A stretch of 64,000 bases of DNA, from NCBI GenBank assembly GCA_018261735.1, contig JAGTRM010000005.1, positions 79,663 through 143,662 of the forward strand, given 5' to 3'. The notes beneath the pieces are model-generated. The model was given only the letters and a program-made list of their open reading frames with translations. It did not search any database and was not told the origin of the DNA. Below, piece by piece: positions 56,099 to 64,000 of the stretch. The stretch comes from Pseudomonadota bacterium (GTDB lineage Bacteria; Pseudomonadota; Gammaproteobacteria; Burkholderiales; Chitinibacteraceae). Position numbers and translations under genes: made by a program. Position 1 is the first letter of the stretch. The number at the start of each line of letters is the position of its first letter.

Positions 56099-58210
56099 CT
56101 AGTTCAGTGTTGATTCGCGCTGCCAGAGCGCCAATATCAAGCGCCAAGCTTGGCGGAACAGGCTCTCCCGCTGCATGCCAAGATGCGCCGTTCCCGCCAA
56201 TTCACGGGAAGTGCCAGGCCATCCGCTGCAATCGTCCAAGCGCACGCGAAACACGTTCTTGAGCGGCAGCAGTTGTTCGTTATATTCCCGCCTGGCCGGG
56301 ATTGGGCCGCCAAAGGGAGAAGCCAGCACCGCATGCTCAAGATGCACCAGGTTGATCGGATCCTGAACAATTCGACGACATTGTATGGTGGACAATCCGG
56401 ATTCATCGGCCACAAAAAGACCAGTCTGGGCGAGGCTCAGCAGTGCGTCTTCCTCTACATAGGCTTCGACCTTGATTCCCTTGGGATTGACCACGGTCAG
56501 AAGTTCTTCCCCGCGGGTGAACCACATGCCTGGCACCCAGCTACGGCTGTCGCTGGTAACAATGCCGTCGAATGGCGCACGCAGGATAAGCTGCGCTTCC
56601 AGCGCCTGGAGTCCGCCCACTTCCTGTTGCGCGGCTTGCCAGTGGGTGCGCAATGCTTCGCCGCTTTCCTGCAAGCGGGTATCGAAGCTTTGCTGTTCAA
56701 GTTGCCAACGCAGTTGCTGCTCGCGGGCAACCGCTTTGGCTAACTGGTAACGCAGCTCCGGCGAATGCAGTTCGAGCAGCACCTGCCCCTGTTTTACAGC
56801 CTGCCCGGCCCGGATATTGACCTGCTTGAGCTGCGAAGCAGCCGGTGTGTATAAGGATTGCGCCTGGCTGGCCATCACAATCGCCGGTGCACGCAGGCTG
56901 CCCTTCCAGGGAAAGACAACAACAATGAATCCGACCAACACCAGCGCCAGACTGCGGCGAGTAGCCAGATTCCACTGCAGTCGTTTGCGCAGCAACCACC
57001 ATTGCCGCATTTCCCGCCAGACTGGCAGTGCAATGAAGAAACCCAGCTCCACGGCCAGTAGCACGATGCCGAGCAGTTTGAAAAAGAAGTGATAAACCAG
57101 CAGCGCGATGGACAAGAACAAGATCAACCGGTAGAGCCAGGTAGCAAAGGCAAACAGGATCAGGAAACGCTGGCGCGCCGGAGGGAAGTATTCCGGCGCC
57201 TCTGCCCCCAGCCCGAACAGCCATTCGCGCAAGCGCCAGCGACCCAGTGCGAAGCTGCGCTCATGCAGGTTGGGCAGATTGAGCAGGTCCGACAGCAGGA
57301 AATAGCCATCGAAGCGCATGAACGGGCTGAGATTGAGTGTGAGCGTCACCAACCAGGTGCTGGTGGCGAGCAGGAATACGCCGGCCCGCACCGGGCCATC
57401 CGGCAGGAAATTCCACAGCAACGTGGCAAATGCTGCCAGCGCCATTTCCGCGCCGATGCCGGCCGCGCCGATCTGCAGGCGAGCCTGCCGCGAATCCAGC
57501 TTCCAGGCTTCGTTGGTATCGGTGTAGAGCACAGGCCACATCACGAGAAAGGCAATGCCCATGGACGGGACCCGACACCCGTGCCGGTAAGCGGCAAAAG
57601 CATGGCCAAGTTCATGCAGCCCCTTGGCAAAACTGAGCGCGATGCCGATGCCGAGAGCGCCTTGCCAATCGGCATAGCCGGCAAACGTGTGAACGAATTG
57701 CTCCCATTGCTGGCTGACCAGATACAAACCGTACAGTGCCACGCCCAGGATCAGATAAAGAAAGCGCCTGCTGAACAAACCGTCGACATAGGGTGAAAAG
57801 CGCTGCAAAAATGGCATGGGGCGCAGCAGCGGGATGCGAAAAAACAGGTAGTGATGAACCAGCCACATGAGTGGACTGTGCCGGTGCGCCTTGGCGGCCC
57901 GGCTCAGCCGCTCGCTATCCGCCGCGCCATTAGCCTGAACCAGGTGATATTGCAGCAGGAATTGCACCACGCCTTGGAGGTCTTCCGGACCAATGTGCAA
58001 GGTGGTTTCGCGATTGACGGCTTCGATCAACAGCGCCGGATCGGCCAGCTGCCAGCGCGACAGGATTTCGAAGGCGGGCCAGGAAAGCTGGTAAAACCGG
58101 TTATCGCCAGGATCGTGCAGCGTCCAGGAGGGTGAGCCATCCGGCGCCACTGGGCCCGGCGTCAATGCCAGATCCTGACGCAAAGGGGGCAGCGCGACTT
58201 CCCCGGCCAT
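56099..58210 (-). CDS. M50 zinc metalloprotease fused to a HlyD-type adaptor module
   Basis: 703-aa inner-membrane protein. Residues 1-100 look like a PqqD-type or winged-helix domain. Residues 145-435 hold about eight membrane helices with a complete site-2-protease site: HELGH (199-203) and NLSPFMRFDG with the metal Asp301. Residues 440-640 form a HlyD/biotin-lipoyl and coiled-coil module facing the periplasm, with the ILRAPFDGIV lipoyl half. ATG at 58210 lies 2 bp after the preceding gene; a GTG at 58228 is possible. Last gene of the locus; probably processes or gates export of the repeat protein. No characterised homologue is recalled. Confidence 0.82.
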   Translation of the reverse strand: MAGEVALPPLRQDLALTPGPVAPDGSPSWTLHDPGDNRFYQLSWPAFEILSRWQLADPALLIEAVNRETTLHIGPEDLQGVVQFLLQYHLVQANGAADSERLSRAAKAHRHSPLMWLVHHYLFFRIPLLRPMPFLQRFSPYVDGLFSRRFLYLILGVALYGLYLVSQQWEQFVHTFAGYADWQGALGIGIALSFAKGLHELGHAFAAYRHGCRVPSMGIAFLVMWPVLYTDTNEAWKLDSRQARLQIGAAGIGAEMALAAFATLLWNFLPDGPVRAGVFLLATSTWLVTLTLNLSPFMRFDGYFLLSDLLNLPNLHERSFALGRWRLREWLFGLGAEAPEYFPPARQRFLILFAFATWLYRLILFLSIALLVYHFFFKLLGIVLLAVELGFFIALPVWREMRQWWLLRKRLQWNLATRRSLALVLVGFIVVVFPWKGSLRAPAIVMASQAQSLYTPAASQLKQVNIRAGQAVKQGQVLLELHSPELRYQLAKAVAREQQLRWQLEQQSFDTRLQESGEALRTHWQAAQQEVGGLQALEAQLILRAPFDGIVTSDSRSWVPGMWFTRGEELLTVVNPKGIKVEAYVEEDALLSLAQTGLFVADESGLSTIQCRRIVQDPINLVHLEHAVLASPFGGPIPARREYNEQLLPLKNVFRVRLDDCSGWPGTSRELAGTAHLGMQRESLFRQAWRLILALWQRESTLN

Positions 58211-58212
58211 GC

Positions 58213-59544
58213 TTACCAACCCAGCCACTGACGCAAGCCCGTGATGGGCCGGCGCAGGATATGGTAGATCAAGGGAACGCGTGCGCCGGAAAGTTTGGCG
58301 GTTCCCATCAGCCCGATCCGGGGCGGGTGCGTATCCTTTTCGAAATCTGCCGTGATGCGGTAGGCCAGCACCCCATCGCGGGCAGGTTCCGCCTGGTAGG
58401 CAAGGAGGGAAACATGCGCCGGATAGGAAGACAACGCATCGGCATTGGGATGGAAGATGACTTGCGCGCCGGGCTCGACTTCAATGCTGTTGCCCACGGG
58501 CAGATCAATGCGCAATTCGATTCGGGCGGGATCGGCCAGCGTCATCACACGCTCGCCGGTGACCACGGTTTTCCCTTGCCAATCATTGGCATCGGCAAAC
58601 ACCGCCACCCCGCCGCGTTCGGCTTTTACCTGCACCCGCCCAAGTTGCTCGGTGGAGTAATCCAGATCAATGGTTTTTTCTTCCAGTTCACCGCGGCGCT
58701 GCGCCATCTGTAGCTTGCTCTTGTCATCCGTGACCGCTTGCTGGGCAGACTGGCGATATTCTTCCCGGGCCGCATCGTAGGCTTTGCGCGCCACCGCATT
58801 GCGAGCCTGCAAGGCCGTGACATCCAGACCGAACAAGGGTGTTCCGGCCTGGACTATCTGGTTGGGTTTGACCAACACCCGGTCAACAACACCATCCAGG
58901 GGGGCGCGCACCAGGAAAGCATCGCGTGGCGTGACTTCCGCAGGGGCCTGCACCGAAAGCCGCACCGGCAGACAGGCGATCAGCAGCAATCCGGCCGCGA
59001 TGCCCGCCAAGCGCTTGGGAGAACGGATGCGGGCAAACCACCGCCGTCGGGGTGCGAACAGGGCCAGCGCATGCGCATAGGCATGGGCCAGCTCCCCCGC
59101 GAATGCGATCTCGTGTTGCGCCAACGGCTGTTCGGTTGCCAACAGCAAAGCACCTTGCCGGGTATCACCGTATTGCAGCGGCAGCCAGACCGCATGCGGC
59201 GGAAACCAATCAGCCCACTCGGCCGCCATGGCTTCCGGCAAATCCTTTGCAGTAATCTCCCATATCCCGTCTGCGCCATCCAGTTTGGGTATGGTGCGAA
59301 ACAGGCGTTCCAGCCATTGTGTATAGGGGGCAGTTGCATTGGGTTGCGGCAACCCGGATACCGCGGCGACACGGGCAAGAGGACTTCCCAACCCGGCTTC
59401 CTGCCAGAGGGAGGCCTGACGGTAAGGCAAGAGCTGCAAGCTCTCGTTTACCATCACAAAACCCAGGTTTTCGAGGCTTGCCGCATCGCGGGCACGCCGC
59501 ATGAGCTGCAACAAGGTTAAAAGCGGAGCGAATGGTTCGGCCAT
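58213..59544 (-). CDS. GAF-like sensor domain fused to a HlyD-type periplasmic adaptor
   Basis: 443-aa protein. Residues 10-165 form a cytoplasmic GAF-like domain (RQASLWQEA, WLPLQYGDTRQGALLLAT); residues 178-194 are a membrane helix (LAGIAAGLLLIACLPV); residues 195-443 are a membrane-fusion adaptor with split lipoyl motifs (LVRAPLDGVVDRVLVKPNQIV and the VKAERGGVAVFADANDW half) around a coiled coil. Ordinary HlyD proteins have only a short cytosolic tail, so the GAF domain suggests a ligand or signal input to the exporter. ATG at 59544, 13 bp after the upstream adaptor gene. Confidence 0.8.
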   Translation of the reverse strand: MAEPFAPLLTLLQLMRRARDAASLENLGFVMVNESLQLLPYRQASLWQEAGLGSPLARVAAVSGLPQPNATAPYTQWLERLFRTIPKLDGADGIWEITAKDLPEAMAAEWADWFPPHAVWLPLQYGDTRQGALLLATEQPLAQHEIAFAGELAHAYAHALALFAPRRRWFARIRSPKRLAGIAAGLLLIACLPVRLSVQAPAEVTPRDAFLVRAPLDGVVDRVLVKPNQIVQAGTPLFGLDVTALQARNAVARKAYDAAREEYRQSAQQAVTDDKSKLQMAQRRGELEEKTIDLDYSTEQLGRVQVKAERGGVAVFADANDWQGKTVVTGERVMTLADPARIELRIDLPVGNSIEVEPGAQVIFHPNADALSSYPAHVSLLAYQAEPARDGVLAYRITADFEKDTHPPRIGLMGTAKLSGARVPLIYHILRRPITGLRQWLGW

Positions 59545-59557
59545 CGAATCTGCCTGG

Positions 59558-60349
59558 TTATTTGGCGGGTGCGGCAAACTGCGCCCATCCGCTCATGCCA
59601 GGCAAGATCTGCGCGGCACTTTCTTCCGCATTACCGATCAGGTTGACCGACTGGCTGATCGGATCAATACGGGCACCGATGCGGACCACGCGGGCGTTGA
59701 TGCTTTTTCCGAGCTCGTCGACGAGTACGGTGAACCGCGTGCCGGGCTTGAGCCAGGGCAGCCAGCGCGAGGGCACGATAAGCTGCAGATCGAGGGCGCC
59801 AGCATCCTGGATATCCAGCAGCGGTGTTCCCGGCGTCACGTATTGATGCGCCGCGACCATGCGTTTAACCATGCGTCCGGCAAAGGGGGCGGCGATGCTG
59901 CATTTTTTTACCATGGCCTGATTGAACGCCACTTCGGCGCCGCTTTCCTTCACCTTGGCTTCGGCCTGCTGCAATTCCAAAGTGCCAATGGAGTTGAGTT
60001 CCCGCAGCCGCTGATTGACTGTCAGTGTTTGCTGCGCGGCTTCAAAGATGGCTCTGGATTTGTTCAACTGCGACTGGAACAAGGAACAGTCGAACTCCAC
60101 CAGTGTCTGCCCGGCCCGGAAGGATTCGCCTTCGCGCAATGGCAAGCGGGCGATTTTGGCCGACAACTCGCTGGAAAGCACCACTTGGTTATGCGCGGCA
60201 AACTGCGTGCGAATGCGCCCTTCCTTATCGGTAAGTGCATTGGTTTCCTGGGGGGAGATTGCCTGCGGTCCAGCAACGGAATTGGGTGTCGCACCGATGG
60301 CTGGCATGGCCAGAACCAAGACTGCGCTCAACATCACGTTACGCATCAT
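59558..60349 (-). CDS. Periplasmic HlyD/RND-type adaptor protein
   Basis: 263-aa exported adaptor with a signal peptide (1-19, cleavage near AIGA-TP) instead of a membrane anchor. Lipoyl halves REGESFRAGQTLVEFDCSL and CSIAAPFAGRMVKRMV flank a short helical hairpin; the C-terminal beta-barrel is LPWLKPGTRFTVLVDEL. ATG at 60349 overlaps the tolC-like stop by 4 bases (ATGATG/TGA), so the two are translationally coupled. Together with two other HlyD modules of the operon it probably docks to the outer-membrane channel. Confidence 0.83.
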   Translation of the reverse strand: MMRNVMLSAVLVLAMPAIGATPNSVAGPQAISPQETNALTDKEGRIRTQFAAHNQVVLSSELSAKIARLPLREGESFRAGQTLVEFDCSLFQSQLNKSRAIFEAAQQTLTVNQRLRELNSIGTLELQQAEAKVKESGAEVAFNQAMVKKCSIAAPFAGRMVKRMVAAHQYVTPGTPLLDIQDAGALDLQLIVPSRWLPWLKPGTRFTVLVDELGKSINARVVRIGARIDPISQSVNLIGNAEESAAQILPGMSGWAQFAAPAK

Positions 60350-61875
60350 GGCTTCTCCGTTCCACGCAGTTCTGCCGCCCAACGCGCATCCATTCCCTGC
60401 AAGGCTTGGCGCACGGCGGAGAGATCATGGCTCGCCATGGTATCCGGCAACGGGTCCAGCCCCATGCTGGAAAGCACTTGCCCGTAAGCGCCCTGCAGTG
60501 CGCCATAGCTTTGGTACAGGCGCAATTCAGACATCAGCGCACTGGCCGCAGCGCGGATTTCCTGCAACTTGCCTTGCGCATCGCTGCGCACGGCATTGCG
60601 GGAGTGGCCCAGAATCCGTTGCTCGACTTGATCCATCTCGCTGCTCAACTCATATTGCCGAAGCCGGCCGGTATAGTCCCGATACGCGACATGGGCCTGG
60701 GTCAGCACCGCCATGGAAACGGCCAGGCGTTGGCGGGCGGCGATTTCATGCTGCGCTTCGGCCGTGGCACGGATATCCGAGGCGTTAAGCAGATTGAGCA
60801 GATTCCAGCTCACCCGGATCCCGGCATCGCGCCAAGCGTTGTTCACCAGGAAGCTATTGCTGTCGTAATGCGCACCCAATGAAAACTCCAGGCCCGGTAA
60901 CAGCTTGGCAACGGCCTTGCGGGTTTCCAGCAGGCTGATCCGCTCGTTGTAGCGTGCTTCCATCAACTCGGGGCGATGCAGCAACGCGGTTTCTTCCATC
61001 TTGTCGAGCGGAAGCTGCAGTTGCGGTATTTCCAGTTTGGCAGGCTGCGCCAGCATGAGCGATTTGCCGGGTTCGAGGTTCATCAGTGATGCCAGCCGGG
61101 GCTTGGCCTGCGACAACTCGGAATGAATCGCTTCGAGCTGGCGGATGATGTCGAGCAATTGGCGCTGATAGTTCAATGTTTCCAGCGGTGCCTGCAGTTT
61201 TTCGGCTTCGATCTTGCGGGAATCGTTCAGCGCCTGGCGCGCTTGCTCAAGTATCGGGCTGATTTTCGCTTCCAGCTCCTGAGCCCCGACCGCCTGCCAG
61301 TAGGCTTGGCGCACCTGCTGGATGACCAGATGCACGGTTTTGCGGCGGCGCTCCTGCGCCACGAGCGTGCGATCCGCCTGTTGCTGCGCCTGGTAATAAC
61401 TGACACCGAAATCGAGCACGTTCCAGGCCAGCGTCAAATCGGCCGTGCGATGCCCTTTGTCTTGCGAGGTGGAAGGAACCAGCGATTGATTGCCGGTAGC
61501 CAGATCGCGCGACGATGCGCCATTTTCGTTATCGCGCACGTTATAGCCAGCGGCAGCGGTGAGGCGCGGCAAGAGATCCGCCCGGCTCAGATCGAGCTGT
61601 TTTTGCGCCAGCGCCTCTTCCATCAGCTTGAGGCGATAATCCAGGTTGTACTTGATTGCGCGAGCCAGTGCCTCATCGAGCGTAATCGGCCCGTTGACGG
61701 GCTCCTGGTCCAGGAACAAGTTGGCGCGCTCTTCCGGCAAGGCAGAGCGGCGCGCATCCACACTGATGGGCTGGGGCGTGATCGCACAGCCTGTGACAAA
61801 CAGGACGGCGAGCAATGCACCGATTGGCTTGAATGGAAATGTCGCAGACAACTTGGCTGGTCTGGCGTTCATCAT
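60346..61875 (-). CDS. TolC/NodT-family outer-membrane efflux lipoprotein
   Basis: 509-aa outer-membrane channel. Lipobox LFVTGC near residue 29 marks lipidation; two repeats of the TolC fold follow (LDEALARAIKYNLDYRLKLME and LLHRPELMEARYNERISLLE openings), with long helical segments and a GVSYYQAQQQAD stretch. ATG at 61875 has AAGGAA 4-5 bases upstream and gives the lipoprotein signal; an ATG at 61926, two bases after the adhesin stop, would add 17 residues. First exporter gene after the repeat protein. Confidence 0.85.
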   Translation of the reverse strand: MMNARPAKLSATFPFKPIGALLAVLFVTGCAITPQPISVDARRSALPEERANLFLDQEPVNGPITLDEALARAIKYNLDYRLKLMEEALAQKQLDLSRADLLPRLTAAAGYNVRDNENGASSRDLATGNQSLVPSTSQDKGHRTADLTLAWNVLDFGVSYYQAQQQADRTLVAQERRRKTVHLVIQQVRQAYWQAVGAQELEAKISPILEQARQALNDSRKIEAEKLQAPLETLNYQRQLLDIIRQLEAIHSELSQAKPRLASLMNLEPGKSLMLAQPAKLEIPQLQLPLDKMEETALLHRPELMEARYNERISLLETRKAVAKLLPGLEFSLGAHYDSNSFLVNNAWRDAGIRVSWNLLNLLNASDIRATAEAQHEIAARQRLAVSMAVLTQAHVAYRDYTGRLRQYELSSEMDQVEQRILGHSRNAVRSDAQGKLQEIRAAASALMSELRLYQSYGALQGAYGQVLSSMGLDPLPDTMASHDLSAVRQALQGMDARWAAELRGTEKP

Positions 61876-61928
61876 GGGTTCCTTCGGCAAGGTGATGGTT
61901 GGACGAAGCATCGGTTTATGGAGCATGG

Positions 61929-64000
61929 TCAGGATTCCGTATGCGGGACTGGTTTGGCGCTCTGCGCTGCGGCCTGCAGATGTGCTTGTAGTTTTGCCCG
62001 CTCAGCCGCGAGTGCCGTTGAGCCATGGCGGGCGAACTGCGCATTCAACCCGGCACGCCCTTCGAGTGGCTTGGTTGGCGCCCCCCGATCCAGAGTGCCG
62101 CGTTCAGAAGATGGCACTTGCGAACGTGCGCGCTCAGCGTTGCCAAAATTGAGTTCAATGGCGCTGGATGCCTGATTTCCCTTGGCATCGCGCGCGGTAA
62201 TTCTCACTTCCACCGGGCGATTCCAGTCAGCCGGAGGTTTACCGCTGAACACGCCTGTGTTCGGATCAAATTTAAGCCAGGCGGGAAGTGGCTGGCCATT
62301 GGCTTGCCGCGCTTCAAACGAAATACTGGCCGCAGGATCGGACGAAACGAAAGTCGCTCTGGGCAGAGTGAAATTGAATGCTTGGTCATTACGCAGGGTT
62401 TGTACGCCCAAGTCCGGAACCGCCATCAAACCGGCAGCCGTGCTGGACGGAGTCACACTGAGATAAGGCACCGTATTGGCCGATATTGGCGAGCCATCCA
62501 CTGCAGCCAGACGGGTATTGGCGGCAACATCAGCGGTACTGCCGGTATCGGTCAGGCTGCTGGTTTGCAGGATCGTACTGATGCTTATCGGTGCCACGAG
62601 TGGTGGCGTTTCACTGGTCGTTGCGGAAGTAACAATCATAGTGACCGTGGTCGTTGTCTCTGTGCCAGTCAAGGGGGCCAACGCAGTGGTCACAATCAGG
62701 GGAGTGGAAACCTCCACGGGGGTTTCCGGATCGGTAGGCGGAGTCGAAGGAAGTTGTGGCTCCGTGACCAGAATAACCACGCTGGTATCTACCTGATGGA
62801 TATCACCGTCACCCCCGCTGGAAAGCGCATTTCCGGCCAGATCGCCGATACCCGTTCCATTGCCAGCCAGATGCAGCTGCACGCTGCCGACACCACTGAG
62901 GCCGCTGACTGTTACCTGGTAGCTATGGCCATCCAGCGAAGTCACAGAATCAATCCTGCCCGTTACGCCGCCAGTGGTAAGCAAGCTGAAATCACTGGCA
63001 TCCACGCCGCTAACGTCTTCCGAGAAGCTGACTGTATAACTCAAGCTGGTGGATTTTTGATTTGCCGTACCCACCAGCGTGATGGCGGAAGCTATAGGCT
63101 CGGTGGTATCCACAATGACACTGCTGGTGCTGCCCACACTATTCATGGCGAGGTTGAGATCGTTGCCAGCCGCATCGCGCAGCGTTGCGCCATTGAGGCT
63201 GACCGCGGCGGGCAAGGCAATGCCGTTGCCATCGGTATCGCCCGCCTGCACGGTATAGCTGAATACCAGCGCCGTACTGCCGGAGCCTGAAACATAACTG
63301 GCATAACGGGTGATGCCCCCTACATCCAGCGCCAACCGCGGGGCGCCGCCGGCAGTGTCCACCACCAACGCGTCACTGAGATTGACCGTGAAGCTCAACA
63401 CATCGCCGGCATTGTAATGATCACTACCCGGCACACTGACCGAGGCAATGGTTGGGGCAAGGGTATCGATGGCGTAGCTGTTGGAATCCGTCGTGCCGCT
63501 GCCGGCGTTGCCGGCCGCATCGGCCACGCCCGTGTTATCCAACGTGATGACGTTGCTGGTATCGGTGAGGCTCGCCGTCGGGGTAAAGGTCGCGGTCCAG
63601 GTAATGCCACCATCGCTGGAGCTGACCGAACTCAGCGTGCCATTGGCGATCGTCAAGTCGGCATTGGTGAAGCCAGTCACCGCCTCATTGAAGGTGATCG
63701 TGACGGCGGAAGTTTCGCCGACGGCAAGCGCGGTATCGGCCACGACAATACTGGCGGTCGGGCGAACCGTATCGATGGCGTAGTTGTTGGAATCGGTGGT
63801 GCCGGTGCCGGCGTTGCCCGCCGCATCGGCCACGCCAGTGTTATCCAGGGTGATGACGTTGCTGGTATCGATCAGGCTGGCGGTCGGGGTGAAGGTCGCG
63901 CTCCAGGTGATGCCGCCGTCGCTGGAGCTGACTGCAGAGAGCGTGCCATTGGCAATGGTCAGATCGGCATTGCTGAAGCCGGTCACCGCCTCGCTGAAGG
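61929..64000 (-). CDS. Giant Ig-repeat surface/secreted protein (C-terminal part)
   Basis: At least 690 residues, open at the window end (N-terminus beyond 64000). Order: near-identical 102-residue bacterial Ig-like repeats (ITFNEAVTGFTNADLTIANG type), further Ig-like domains (about 62800-63430), a Thr/Ser/Pro-rich linker (ITTALAPLTGTETTT type), a cadherin-like/putative-Ig domain (LPAWLKFDPNTGVFSGKPP) and an Ala/Arg-rich helical tail. No LPXTG, autotransporter barrel or RTX nonapeptides are visible. Such proteins are adhesins exported by type I-like systems; its adjacent exporter genes support this. Transcribed first in the locus. Confidence 0.85.
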   Translation of the reverse strand, partial: FSEAVTGFSNADLTIANGTLSAVSSSDGGITWSATFTPTASLIDTSNVITLDNTGVADAAGNAGTGTTDSNNYAIDTVRPTASIVVADTALAVGETSAVTITFNEAVTGFTNADLTIANGTLSSVSSSDGGITWTATFTPTASLTDTSNVITLDNTGVADAAGNAGSGTTDSNSYAIDTLAPTIASVSVPGSDHYNAGDVLSFTVNLSDALVVDTAGGAPRLALDVGGITRYASYVSGSGSTALVFSYTVQAGDTDGNGIALPAAVSLNGATLRDAAGNDLNLAMNSVGSTSSVIVDTTEPIASAITLVGTANQKSTSLSYTVSFSEDVSGVDASDFSLLTTGGVTGRIDSVTSLDGHSYQVTVSGLSGVGSVQLHLAGNGTGIGDLAGNALSSGGDGDIHQVDTSVVILVTEPQLPSTPPTDPETPVEVSTPLIVTTALAPLTGTETTTTVTMIVTSATTSETPPLVAPISISTILQTSSLTDTGSTADVAANTRLAAVDGSPISANTVPYLSVTPSSTAAGLMAVPDLGVQTLRNDQAFNFTLPRATFVSSDPAASISFEARQANGQPLPAWLKFDPNTGVFSGKPPADWNRPVEVRITARDAKGNQASSAIELNFGNAERARSQVPSSERGTLDRGAPTKPLEGRAGLNAQFARHGSTALAAERAKLQAHLQAAAQSAKPVPHTES
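63438..64000. repeat. 306-bp tandem repeats in the adhesin gene
   Basis: Units of exactly 102 codons: one full copy at 63678-63983, a second, truncated to about 80 codons, at 63438-63677, and part of another running past 64000. DNA is highly similar between copies, implying recent duplication or gene conversion and length variation among strains. Confidence 0.85.

Overview
The window looks like chromosomal DNA of a heterotrophic, PHA-storing betaproteobacterium. Pointers are the smc-zipA-ligA and tsaB-rimI-udg gene orders, a DUF3460 protein, an RmpM-like OmpA protein with a Pro/Ala linker, and class I PhaC with thiolase. I cannot name the genus from sequence alone; Neisseriales- or Rhodocyclales-like groups fit. 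Nearly all of the window is housekeeping or ordinary metabolic sequence with short intergenic gaps. I see no tRNA, rRNA, CRISPR array, prophage or insertion sequence.

Layout. 1-7.7 kb: a microcin-C/oligopeptide-type ABC importer (yejB truncated by the window edge, yejA at 5.9-7.7 kb) is split by an oppositely oriented four-gene 2-oxoacid:ferredoxin oxidoreductase operon (1.35-5.85 kb). 7.8-11 kb: tsaB-rimI-uracil-DNA glycosylase-EAL/HDOD. 11-16.4 kb: zapE, ahpC (with an OxyR-like site) and a TRAP dicarboxylate transporter dctPQM. 16.8-19.4 kb: YchJ-like protein, HAD phosphatase, a frame-broken CHAD gene, a lone HPt protein and dut. 19.4-28.4 kb: coaBC, radC and the smc-zipA-ligA cluster. 28.6-33.6 kb: Usp, NhaD-type antiporter, thiolase and PHA synthase. 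33.8-38.8 kb: PbpG-type peptidase, a persulfide-sensor-like ArsR regulator divergent from a DUF2892 membrane protein, argP divergent from lysA, and yajL. 38.8-46.2 kb: a compact eight-gene leftward cluster gyrA-thioesterase-thioesterase-pheA-LOG-GNAT-DUF3460-purT. 46.5-51.4 kb: RmpM-like OmpA, then lolA-rarA-mmuM-benE. 51.5-55.9 kb: two tandem secreted esterase paralogues and an EF-G-like GTPase.

The most unusual locus is 56.1-64 kb (leftward). A large Ig-repeat surface or secreted protein, open at the window end, is followed without gaps by a TolC/NodT-type lipoprotein, a periplasmic HlyD-type adaptor, a GAF-like domain fused through one membrane segment to a second HlyD adaptor, and a polytopic M50 (site-2-protease-type) zinc metalloprotease fused to a third HlyD module. 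No ABC ATPase or RND pump is visible. This suggests a secretion or processing machine for the repeat protein that is built around an intramembrane protease, or one energised by a component outside the window.

Smaller points of interest are a rho-independent terminator with no obvious gene between ahpC and dctM (possible small RNA), a CHAD gene broken at two homopolymers, unusual residues at conserved positions in LigA, GyrA and PhaC, and several palindromic operator candidates.
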